From positions 25,388-89,387 of the forward strand of contig JAEZQK010000016.1 in the NCBI GenBank assembly GCA_023413135.1: a DNA stretch of 64,000 nucleotides. The letters are read 5' to 3'. Origin of the DNA: Bacillota bacterium. GTDB lineage: Bacteria > Bacillota > Clostridia > Christensenellales > Aristaeellaceae. Both the position numbers and the translations under genes were made by a program. Shown here piece after piece: positions 8,968 through 17,094 of the stretch; within the stretch, counting starts at the first letter, position 1; every line of letters begins with the position of its first letter. The notes below the pieces were generated by a model. It saw only the letters and a program-made list of their open reading frames with translations, did not search any database and had not been told where the DNA came from.

Positions 8968-9984
8968 CTACACCTTTCTTAGTTTCTTTCTTAATGCACA
9001 ATACCATTCCAAACCATATTGTCGTTTCAGGAGAAAAATGAACAACATTATTGCTTTATCAGGTAACATGCTACGGGCTGATAAACAAATATTACTATTA
9101 TCACAAAATTGTACGCTGCGTCTACGCATATCATTAAATTCTTTTTGCCGCTCATCCTTAGAATCTACTGCATTATATGCATCTTGAAAAGCCCGTCTCA
9201 ATCCATATGAATAAAGCTTAGTCATCTGATTTTCCATACCTTTAATACCACGTTGTGCAATAATGCTTATCAGTGAGTTATAAATGATCTCATTGGTTAT
9301 ATCCAGTCTTTTTCGTTTGCGATTGACCATCGAAAAACTTCTGGAAATATGGTAGTATAATACAGAATGTGTATGTGTCACCACTGGTTCATATAAAATC
9401 AGCTCATGATTAAAAAGTTTATCAGACCCATTCAATCCCTTTGGCATATGAAAGGTTGCTTGATTATCTTTTAGGAATGCTACTCTATACATTTTGTTCC
9501 ATGAATCACTCATTCCAAATGTCAAAATGCACTTGCAGAAATTTGTACAAAGTGATTCGGTATCAATTTTCTGTGTGTGGAATGCGAATTTCAGTTCTTT
9601 TTCATTCCCCTGTAAATCGGTGTTCAATACACCGCATACGCAAATATCAGCACATTGATCAGTAATATTTTTCAACATATCTTCTACATATCGGCAGTCA
9701 AGTCGATCATCGGCGTCAACAAAGCAAATATATTCGCCTAATGCATTGTCTAACCCCGCTTGTCTTGCAGTGCTTAACCCTTCATTAGGTTTATTAATGA
9801 TATTGATTCGCGAATCAGCATACGATATGCATTTTTCCAAAGATCTATCTGTAGACCCGTCATTCACCAGTATTACCTCGATATTCTTATAAGTCTGTGC
9901 TAATATACTATCAATGCATTTGCCAATATAATTCTCTGCATTAAAAATAGCCACAGCAATTGATACCAAAGGATACTCTTGCAT
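8968..9984 (-). CDS. Family 2 glycosyltransferase
   Basis: A GT-A fold enzyme of 338 residues. PLVSIAVAIFNAENYIGKCI begins at residue 5, then NDGSTDRSLEKC, the GEYICFVDADDRL metal-binding DxD-type motif, and the acceptor region SDSWNKMYRVAFLKDN typical of EpsJ/WaaV-like enzymes. It should add one sugar of the repeat unit on the cytoplasmic side. GAGG lies 7 bases before the ATG. It is AT-rich and located between the polymerase and the glycerophosphotransferase genes. Donor and linkage are unknown. Confidence 0.88.
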   Translation of the reverse strand: MQEYPLVSIAVAIFNAENYIGKCIDSILAQTYKNIEVILVNDGSTDRSLEKCISYADSRINIINKPNEGLSTARQAGLDNALGEYICFVDADDRLDCRYVEDMLKNITDQCADICVCGVLNTDLQGNEKELKFAFHTQKIDTESLCTNFCKCILTFGMSDSWNKMYRVAFLKDNQATFHMPKGLNGSDKLFNHELILYEPVVTHTHSVLYYHISRSFSMVNRKRKRLDITNEIIYNSLISIIAQRGIKGMENQMTKLYSYGLRRAFQDAYNAVDSKDERQKEFNDMRRRSVQFCDNSNICLSARSMLPDKAIMLFIFLLKRQYGLEWYCALRKKLRKV

Positions 9985-10049
9985 AATGACCTCACATTTA
10001 TTCTTTCATTCAATTTCTATCTGTCCATACTCATGGATCGAAGCAAAGA

Positions 10050-11342
10050 TTAACGCAATATTGACCGTCCTTTCGATGTATATATCTCAATTCCATTATG
10101 AGTATCCTCAGTCTTACTCGTTTTTGTAGCATCACTTGTGAACAGATATATCATAATCAAATATATCAAATTCATTATCTCATTAAAGGCAAGAACTCTC
10201 CCTTTGATATTAGCAATAGCAAGCATTGCAAAAAAACCTATAAGTACTATACGAGATATTGTCTTCTTTCTGTTTATTATCTTAAAGCACTCTCTTATTC
10301 GAGAAATAACATAAACATAGGTCAATGTGACATATAGTATGCCACCTAACCAAATATCATTAATATACCCAATATCAGATTTATAGAGTTCATTCCCTCG
10401 TGTAGATATCATTCCAGTACCTATAATAAGTGCCATACCACTAGGTAGTTGATATTTTTCAAGATTTGTTGCGTATGCTATATAACTCGTATGCTCATAA
10501 TCTTGATCTGTAAAAAAATTAGCGATATCTCTAGTAGCTTCAGTGAGCCAAGCATAAGTTTTCGGCGAATTTTTTTGTACTATCCCTACTAGAACATTAA
10601 CAGATATACAGAAAATCACAGCTGCAAATATCAGACGTAGCTTTAAGCCACTTCCTAACCTTAGCTTATCAAATATAATAAAGAAACAGCCAATTCCAAT
10701 AATTCCAATACTTATTCGTGCATTAATGATTGCCGAAAAAGCAAGTATACCAGCACAAAAAATATACTTAATGCTCTTATTTATCGCGAGAAATATTGCT
10801 AGGCAACAGATAATGCTTTGCGCAACTGGCATTGCATAAGGCAACGTATAACTAAATCCAAACATTCTGACCTTTGCCATAAATATTACTACTTCGCGGT
10901 AACCATAGCTCAACATTCTATTGATGATTACTTGCTGTATGCTTGGTATAAGAAAAGCAAGAATAGAAATACATCCCTGAAGCACACCTGCACTTATAAC
11001 TATATTGACAAAACTACATCTACCAAGGATAGTTTTCTTCGATATTACGTATGCAATTGGTATTCCCTCTAGCATGTACATCAATGGGTCATATGCGTTC
11101 ATAAGTGATCCAGTTCCCAAAATCCCGACAATAAACAGATAAGCAGATTGCACAAGTAAAAACAAATATAACGATTGTAAATACCTTCGTCCATCATTGA
11201 ACCTATACTCTTTGTTTAAGAGAATTAGTAGATATGCTATAATCGCTAAAAAATGCATTGTATTCATCAACAATATTGGTGGCATATAAATATATAAAAA
11301 AGCAAAAAGCACTAAACCCGGATACTTTAGTGATAATTTCAT
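10050..11342 (-). CDS. wzy: O-antigen/capsule polymerase (Wzy-like)
   Basis: A 430-residue integral membrane protein with about ten hydrophobic helices, including a long run at the amino end and a larger soluble segment in the middle (around residues 265-330). That loop pattern is usual for Wzy/O-antigen ligase proteins. Sequence identity between such proteins is low, so the call rests on topology and on position between glycosyltransferases and the flippase gene. Its ATG overlaps the stop of the preceding glycosyltransferase as ATGA. The coding sequence is strongly AT-rich. Confidence 0.75.
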   Translation of the reverse strand: MKLSLKYPGLVLFAFLYIYMPPILLMNTMHFLAIIAYLLILLNKEYRFNDGRRYLQSLYLFLLVQSAYLFIVGILGTGSLMNAYDPLMYMLEGIPIAYVISKKTILGRCSFVNIVISAGVLQGCISILAFLIPSIQQVIINRMLSYGYREVVIFMAKVRMFGFSYTLPYAMPVAQSIICCLAIFLAINKSIKYIFCAGILAFSAIINARISIGIIGIGCFFIIFDKLRLGSGLKLRLIFAAVIFCISVNVLVGIVQKNSPKTYAWLTEATRDIANFFTDQDYEHTSYIAYATNLEKYQLPSGMALIIGTGMISTRGNELYKSDIGYINDIWLGGILYVTLTYVYVISRIRECFKIINRKKTISRIVLIGFFAMLAIANIKGRVLAFNEIMNLIYLIMIYLFTSDATKTSKTEDTHNGIEIYTSKGRSILR

Positions 11343-12523
11343 ATGCTACTAATTCCTTTCGACGGTTTTTTTTCTATCAATTCTTTTACCGAATCTATAT
11401 GGCAACGAAAATCAAAAAACCTTTCCGCACTATCCCTTGCCGCTTGATGCATCAAACGCAATTGGTGCCTTGTCATACCTAGTGCTTTTCTTATAGCGGT
11501 CATACATCCCAGTGCATCATGTTCTTCAATTATAATGCAATTGGCACCATCAATAAGAAATTCGTGTAAATCACTAGATAGATTACATATGACAGGTATT
11601 CCCACAGCTAAACTCTCTACAACTTTTGTTGGAAAACCAGCTTTTGCATATCGAAAGTTTGGATTCCTAACGAGAAAAGTGAAGTCTGCTGTTTCAAGTT
11701 CTTTAATAACTGCAGCCCTTTCCATCCTGCCAACGATCTGTATATTATTACCAATTTTTTCAATAATTGATTTGCTAACACCGCAAACTTTCTCTAGACT
11801 CTCTCTCTCAATTCCAATCAATTTGATCTTAGTACGTGACAATTCTTCGTTTGATAGGCATGCGCATCCTTCCAAAAAGACATTGAGAAAGTCTTTGTTT
11901 GTCGGAATCCCAGCGTAAACTATCTCTATATAATCTTTCTCAAAGAACTCCCAGTATGGCATGTTTTTCACATCTAAAATCGCGGGTATCCTTACTACAC
12001 GCAAGCCTTGTGATAAGAAATGTTCTTGTAGGAATCTGCTAATTGCAATAACCCGATACGGCGGACGAATTAACCTCTCATTAAGTAAATCCTTTGCTAT
12101 ATATGATGGGGAATATTTTCCATTTTTAAACTGCTCAGGTGAATACCATTCAACGCTATCATGGAGTAGCATACATCCTGTTCTTTTTTCATATCTTGAA
12201 ACGTAATACATACACCAAATTGGCAAATCAATCACAAGAATGATATCAGGTTTATTTTTTTTAATTTCTAAGTGATGATTCAACTTCCTATTTATGAACA
12301 AATAATTTAGCACCTTGTTTATAGTCCCCTTGCCTTCTCGTCTAAAAGAGCAATAACGTATTCCTGCATAATCCCTCCATTGCCCTTGAGTGCTTGAACC
12401 CATCCCAAAAATTGTAACACAATAACCCATTTCTAGAAACAATTTACCAAATACAGCTTGCCTAACCGAACCGGCATCACCTTCAGGAAACTTATTTGTT
12501 GTGAGAATGAGAAGTTGCTTCAT
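11339..12523 (-). CDS. Family 4 glycosyltransferase
   Basis: A GT-B fold protein of 394 residues. The N-terminal domain begins MKQLLILTTNKFPEGDAGSV. The C-terminal nucleotide-binding part contains VYAGIPTNKD, the ETADFTFLVRN stretch, and FPTKVVESLAVGIPVICN, which is the E-x7-E-like donor-binding region of GT4. I chose the ATG at 12523, because an earlier start at 12556 overlaps the acetyltransferase and has no ribosome site. It is coupled to wzy by an ATGA overlap. Donor sugar unknown. Confidence 0.85.
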   Translation of the reverse strand: MKQLLILTTNKFPEGDAGSVRQAVFGKLFLEMGYCVTIFGMGSSTQGQWRDYAGIRYCSFRREGKGTINKVLNYLFINRKLNHHLEIKKNKPDIILVIDLPIWCMYYVSRYEKRTGCMLLHDSVEWYSPEQFKNGKYSPSYIAKDLLNERLIRPPYRVIAISRFLQEHFLSQGLRVVRIPAILDVKNMPYWEFFEKDYIEIVYAGIPTNKDFLNVFLEGCACLSNEELSRTKIKLIGIERESLEKVCGVSKSIIEKIGNNIQIVGRMERAAVIKELETADFTFLVRNPNFRYAKAGFPTKVVESLAVGIPVICNLSSDLHEFLIDGANCIIIEEHDALGCMTAIRKALGMTRHQLRLMHQAARDSAERFFDFRCHIDSVKELIEKKPSKGISSI

Positions 12524-12536
12524 ATTTTTATTACCT

Positions 12537-13094
12537 TTATAAAGCACTAGAATCACCTATAATCTTGTATATTTTTTCTCTTTTATCAAGTACAAGCATT
12601 TTGGAAGCCACATCTTTTGTCACAATTGTTCCAGCGGCTATTATACTCCCATCACCAATTTTTGCACCTTTCAAGATAAGTGATCCAGCCCCTATCCAAA
12701 CATTTTTACCAATAATGATAGGAGAAGACACATATCCATTTCCATGTAATTCTTTAAAGTTGTGATCATGATCATACATACACACATTAGGTCCTATGGT
12801 TGTTCCATCGCCTATTGTTATACTTTGATGAGCTGTTATGATGACATTTCTATTTACAAACACCTTATCGCCGATGGTTATGCAACCATTATTGGCATGT
12901 ATCTCAACATTTGGCCTTACTGTTACCATTCTCCCAAATTTTATCTGTGCATTTCTCCCGTGTAATCTTATTGACGATCTTGAATTTATATTGTTAAGAT
13001 AAGAAAATCTCAATCTTGACAACCAGAACATTTTTAATAAAATCATCTTCAGATTCGCCCATATAGCAGTCCAAACGTATGCAATTATTTTCAT
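12537..13094 (-). CDS. Hexapeptide-repeat acyltransferase (O-acetyltransferase)
   Basis: 185 residues dominated by left-handed beta-helix hexapeptide repeats from about residue 60 to 165 (ITIGDKVFVNRNVIITAHQS, TIGPNVCMYDHDHNF, IIIGKNVWIGAGSLILKGAK). The HDHNF segment carries the likely catalytic histidine of the LacA/WbbJ-like maltose/galactoside acetyltransferase group. It probably O-acetylates a sugar of the capsule repeat. A short N-terminal hydrophobic or amphipathic segment precedes the repeats. AAAGGA is well placed before the ATG. Confidence 0.88.
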   Translation of the reverse strand: MKIIAYVWTAIWANLKMILLKMFWLSRLRFSYLNNINSRSSIRLHGRNAQIKFGRMVTVRPNVEIHANNGCITIGDKVFVNRNVIITAHQSITIGDGTTIGPNVCMYDHDHNFKELHGNGYVSSPIIIGKNVWIGAGSLILKGAKIGDGSIIAAGTIVTKDVASKMLVLDKREKIYKIIGDSSAL

Positions 13095-13162
13095 AGATTA
13101 TCCTTTCAGCATAATCAACTGCAGTCTACATTTTCAGTATTATTAACTTCACATTAGATCAC

Positions 13163-14224
13163 TTAATTTCTATCAGTTAGCTTCTCATAAAAATCAACAT
13201 ATTGATCTGTAACTACTCGATCGTTGTAATGAGCATCTACCCAACTGATATTACGAATAGACATAATACTTCTTACCTGCTTATCCTCTAGAAAGCGTAA
13301 AGCATTAATAGCAGCATCAACATCATGAATGGGAACCACAACGCCGCCCTCCTGGCCAATCATATCTTTATTAGCAGCCCAATCCGTTACGATACACGGT
13401 AATCCACAAGCCATGGCCTCTGCTAGGGCATTAGAAAACCCTTCTCCATTGAAACGAGAGAGAAAAATGAATACATCTGCATTATGAAGCGCTTCATATA
13501 CTTCACTTTTGCTCCTTTCTCCAAACAATTTCACATTTTTAGGCATAGGCATATGAGTTATGTCAGCGGATAATGCACCTATCATTTGAAATTCATATTC
13601 AGGAAGCTTCTCCGCTACTCGGATGATATCGGCACATCCTTTCTCCTCAATAACGCCGCCAACGTATAAAATAGTTTTGATCTTCTCCCTAATGTTTTTT
13701 TTCGATGCAATACACTCAGCCTCAATAAAGTTGGGAATGGTGATAACAGTCGTTTTGCTGTACCTTTTAGCAAAATGCTCCGAGGACATGTTAAGAACAA
13801 AAGCACAGTCAGCCAGGCCTGTCAGCATGCGAAATATACATAGAGATATGCTTCCCTTGACCATATTCGGTAAAGTACATCGATAATGGACGATAAATTT
13901 CCTTCCTCGTGCCTTGGTGATTATTGCGCAAACCATTTCTCGCATCATGGCATAGGCCGTAGCAGGAATACAAGTCTGCACAACCCTTGCATCCCGGTCC
14001 CTTAGCTGATTAAGAAGTCCCTTCCAAATGCCAAAGGAACGCTTTATCTCAATAAAAACGTTCCGCTTTCCCTTTTCGCCAAAGACATGCCGGCCACCAA
14101 TCACCTTAGAATCTACTACCTTTACTTGCCAGTCATTCTTTAGCTGCATTTTTTGCATGCGCTCTGTCCATCCTGCAATGCCACCGCAGGGGGGCGGAAG
14201 GGGAGAAATCAAGACTACTTTCAC
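13163..14224 (-). CDS. Family 4 glycosyltransferase
   Basis: A 353-residue GT-B enzyme. Its N-terminus MKVVLISPLPPPCGGIAGWT has the glycine loop typical of GT4 acceptor domains. The donor side shows ILYVGGVIEEKGCADIIRVA, KLFGERSKSEVYEALHNADV and the E-x7-E-like segment FNGEGFSNALAEAMACGLPC. Translation appears to start at GTG with AGGAG upstream. Base composition is nearer to the flanking sugar-nucleotide genes than to the AT-rich core. Donor and acceptor unknown. Confidence 0.88.
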   Translation of the reverse strand: MKVVLISPLPPPCGGIAGWTERMQKMQLKNDWQVKVVDSKVIGGRHVFGEKGKRNVFIEIKRSFGIWKGLLNQLRDRDARVVQTCIPATAYAMMREMVCAIITKARGRKFIVHYRCTLPNMVKGSISLCIFRMLTGLADCAFVLNMSSEHFAKRYSKTTVITIPNFIEAECIASKKNIREKIKTILYVGGVIEEKGCADIIRVAEKLPEYEFQMIGALSADITHMPMPKNVKLFGERSKSEVYEALHNADVFIFLSRFNGEGFSNALAEAMACGLPCIVTDWAANKDMIGQEGGVVVPIHDVDAAINALRFLEDKQVRSIMSIRNISWVDAHYNDRVVTDQYVDFYEKLTDRN

Positions 14225-14300
14225 AAACCACTTCTCCTATATTTCAAAAACACAAATTTGGGCTTAGTAAAGGCTATTTTGCTATCTATCTTGAAGCTTA

Positions 14301-15512
14301 TTACAAGTATACATCCATTTGCTTAAGTAACATTTGCTTTTCAAAGTGCTGTAAAAAGTAGGCTCTAGCATTATCTCCCATGGTCTTTCGCGCCTCATCA
14401 GTGAAAGACATCATCTCACAGATACGTGCCACTAACCCATTTTCATCTCCTGGCTTACAAACATATCCGACCTCGGCATCTGTTATTATATGGGCTGTTT
14501 CTCCGGCGGCGCAGGCCAATATCGGAACACCGCAAGCCAAATAGGACTGTAGCTTGGCAGGAATTGTTTTTTCAAACAGAAGATTGTTGGCTAAAGAGAG
14601 GAAAGCCATATCGCATGCTGAAAGAAACTCCGGAATCTTTTCCGCTGGTTGCTTGCCTATAAATGTAAACATGGCTGATACGCCCATTAATTTTACTTCG
14701 TTCATCAGCGTTTCTTTATAGCGCCCATCGCCAACCAAGACAAAGCGGACTGCCGCCTCCAGACCCTCCTTTTTCAAAAGTTTGGCTACCCGGGGTAAAA
14801 TATCAAGACCTTGGGCCTGGCCAATATTCCCGGTAAAAATAATCTTAAAAGTTGCATCTGATGGTATTTCAGGAACTTTCATATCAGTTACTGGATGATA
14901 AAATTCCTCAGCATACTGAGGCCAATAGAACACTTTTTCCTTCGCTACATTCCTTTCTACAATGGTATTCACAAAGCTTTCTGACGTGGCAAAAATTTGG
15001 GTACAATGCTTATAGATATAGTCTACCATGCGCCTGATGGTAGAAATAATAAACTTATTGTGAATCCCCATCACAATTTCCACATTATCAGGCCATAAAT
15101 CCTGCACATATAGCAGACAAGGTATTTTCCGCTTTTTTGCAAACCATACACCCACTAGAGCCTGGGTCATGGGTGACACTTCAAATATAAAAACCCGATC
15201 CGCTTGAATGCGCGTAAATAGCTTCCATATCCATCCTGAAACTACAAAAGAAAGATAATTGAGGACCAGCATTATTACGTTATGCCCGCGGGGTATGATA
15301 GGCAATCGGACAATATGGGTACCCTTGTAAATCTCTTCCCGCTTTTTGAAGAAGGAGTACCCCTTAAAAAATGAACCTGACGGATAATTCGGAATACCTG
15401 TCACCACAGTTACCTCGTAACCTTTTTTTACCCATTCAGTGCAGATATCGTTGATTCTGAATTGCTCCGGATAAAAGTATTGGGAAACAACAAGAATTCT
15501 TTTTCTTTCCAC
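14301..15512 (-). CDS. WbuB-like family 4 glycosyltransferase (candidate L-FucNAc transferase)
   Basis: 403 residues. The N-terminus RILVVSQYFYPEQFRINDI and the segment GIPNYPSGSFFKGYSFF are characteristic of WbuB-type transferases, which are associated with L-FucNAc transfer in O-antigen clusters. FTGNIGQAQGLDIL and KLQSYLACGVPILA form the donor-binding side. UDP-L-FucNAc synthesis genes (capE-F-G) are in the same operon, so an L-FucNAc transferase role is a reasonable inference. The start codon is GTG with GAGGAA upstream, directly after the stop of the preceding gene. Confidence 0.88.
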   Translation of the reverse strand: MERKRILVVSQYFYPEQFRINDICTEWVKKGYEVTVVTGIPNYPSGSFFKGYSFFKKREEIYKGTHIVRLPIIPRGHNVIMLVLNYLSFVVSGWIWKLFTRIQADRVFIFEVSPMTQALVGVWFAKKRKIPCLLYVQDLWPDNVEIVMGIHNKFIISTIRRMVDYIYKHCTQIFATSESFVNTIVERNVAKEKVFYWPQYAEEFYHPVTDMKVPEIPSDATFKIIFTGNIGQAQGLDILPRVAKLLKKEGLEAAVRFVLVGDGRYKETLMNEVKLMGVSAMFTFIGKQPAEKIPEFLSACDMAFLSLANNLLFEKTIPAKLQSYLACGVPILACAAGETAHIITDAEVGYVCKPGDENGLVARICEMMSFTDEARKTMGDNARAYFLQHFEKQMLLKQMDVYL

Positions 15513-16379
15513 TTATTGTTCCTCACTTCTAATAATGCTTTCAACAAAAGAAAAGATGCGGTAATTGACCGGATATTCGCTTGCCTCCATGGCGTAGCAG
15601 TCGCTGCCAAATGCTTTATTCACCATGGAAACGGTCTTACACATAATCTTTAACAGCCATGAAAGTCCCTTGAAGCAAACAATTTTCCTTCCATGGACCT
15701 TGGCAATAGCCTGTACTAGTTCACTTGTTTTTACATAACTAACATTCTGGGGAAAGAAGGTACCCCGCTCTACCCTATCGATAAGAAGTCGAATAAATTC
15801 GCATAAATTCCCGATATAAAGTATGCTTCTCTCATTATTAATAGAGGGGAAAACCGGAAATAGCTTTGCTATCTTTGCCAGCTTTGGATAATTTCCTTTA
15901 CACCCTTTCCCATAAATCATGGGAGGGCGCAAAATGACCACGCGAAAGTGCTCATCATCTAGTGCTAAAATTCCTTGCTCCGCTTCCAGCTTGCTTTGCC
16001 CGTAGAAATTAGCGGGCTCGGGAACCGTATCCCTTGTTATGATTTTTTTCTTGCCTATAGGCGCACTATCACCATAAACTATGATGCTGCTCATGAAAAC
16101 AAACTGGGATACGCCTTCAGCCTTTGCTTTCTTGGCCGTTTCATTGGCCAAGTCGCGGTTGACCTTGAAGTACAAATCCTTGAGCTTCGGGTCTGTCGAA
16201 ACATGGGCAATGCCAGCCACATGGAACACCGTATCGTAGCCGGAAAACGGCTTCTCCCGCCAACTGTCACCAATCATATCCACAGTATCTACCTGATACT
16301 GATCCGGCCATTGGGAAACCCATTTCTCAAATGACGTACCAATATAGCTATTGGTGCCTGTTATCAATATACGCTTCAT
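15513..16379 (-). CDS. NAD(P)-dependent SDR sugar epimerase/reductase
   Basis: A 288-residue SDR: ILITGTNSYIGTSFE for the dinucleotide at the N-terminus, VFMSSIIVYGDS, and YGQSKLEAE as the YxxxK catalytic motif. In similar loci such proteins reduce or epimerise the C4 ketone of the product made by the membrane dehydratase, for example in QuiNAc or FucNAc synthesis and in PglK/PglC-type pathways. It lies directly after the initiating transferase gene and overlaps it by ATGA. The exact substrate cannot be assigned from sequence alone. Confidence 0.82.
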   Translation of the reverse strand: MKRILITGTNSYIGTSFEKWVSQWPDQYQVDTVDMIGDSWREKPFSGYDTVFHVAGIAHVSTDPKLKDLYFKVNRDLANETAKKAKAEGVSQFVFMSSIIVYGDSAPIGKKKIITRDTVPEPANFYGQSKLEAEQGILALDDEHFRVVILRPPMIYGKGCKGNYPKLAKIAKLFPVFPSINNERSILYIGNLCEFIRLLIDRVERGTFFPQNVSYVKTSELVQAIAKVHGRKIVCFKGLSWLLKIMCKTVSMVNKAFGSDCYAMEASEYPVNYRIFSFVESIIRSEEQ

Positions 16380-17092
16380 TTGTTTACAGCTACCTTTTGA
16401 TCCATATCTTGCTTTTGCTTGGCTAATGTACCGGTTCCGCCTTCCACAATACCCTGATTTTTAAGAACCGATATAAATGTGAATACAAAGCATATGAAGT
16501 CCATCTTCCACGACATGTTCTTCACATACTCACCATCCCGCAATGCCTTGGTGTCAATCTCCAATTCGTCGCGCCCGTTGATCTGCGCCCAGCCGGTCAG
16601 TCCGGGCCGCACATCATTTGCGCCATATTTATCCCGTTCTGCAATCAAATCATCCTGGTTCCACAATGCGGGTCGTGGCCCAACAATGGCCATCTGCCCC
16701 ATCAGTATATTCCATAGCTGGGGAAGTTCGTCGAAGCTGGATTTGCGCAAAAAATGTCCCGCCCGGGTAATGTAGTCTTCCGGATTGACCATCAGGTGCG
16801 TCGGCACATCTTTAGGCGTATCTACACGCATGGTGCGGAATTTGAGGATATAAAAATGTGTCTTGTTTTTGCCAATGCGCTTCTGCTTAAAAAAAACAGG
16901 GCCCTTGGAGTCAAGCTTGATCCATATAGCAAGCACTAAAAAAACTGGAGAGAGCAGAATAAGCCCTAATAAGGAAAGGATAATGTCGATCGGTCTTTTG
17001 AAGTATCTTTGATACATGAACGGTGTTCTCCTCGCTACTCTACTCACTACGCTATCACTGAATTGGTTATGAGGGTAAGCATCATTTGACAT
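16376..17092 (-). CDS. Undecaprenyl-phosphate sugar-1-phosphate transferase (initiating enzyme)
   Basis: A short-form polyprenol-phosphate hexose-1-phosphate transferase (PglC/WcaJ C-terminal type). It has YFKRPIDIILSLLGL as a single re-entrant membrane helix near residue 30, then FKQKRIGKNK, LKFRTM, SSFDELPQLWNIL, IVGPRPAL and RPGLTGWAQINGR. It starts repeat-unit assembly on the lipid carrier. Two in-frame ATGs exist (17098, overlapping the upstream stop, and 17092); the second has AGGGG at 7 bases and is preferred. Because the neighbours encode a 4,6-dehydratase and an SDR, a 6-deoxy-HexNAc derivative may be the first sugar. Confidence 0.9.
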   Translation of the reverse strand: MSNDAYPHNQFSDSVVSRVARRTPFMYQRYFKRPIDIILSLLGLILLSPVFLVLAIWIKLDSKGPVFFKQKRIGKNKTHFYILKFRTMRVDTPKDVPTHLMVNPEDYITRAGHFLRKSSFDELPQLWNILMGQMAIVGPRPALWNQDDLIAERDKYGANDVRPGLTGWAQINGRDELEIDTKALRDGEYVKNMSWKMDFICFVFTFISVLKNQGIVEGGTGTLAKQKQDMDQKVAVNK

Positions 17093-17094
17093 GA

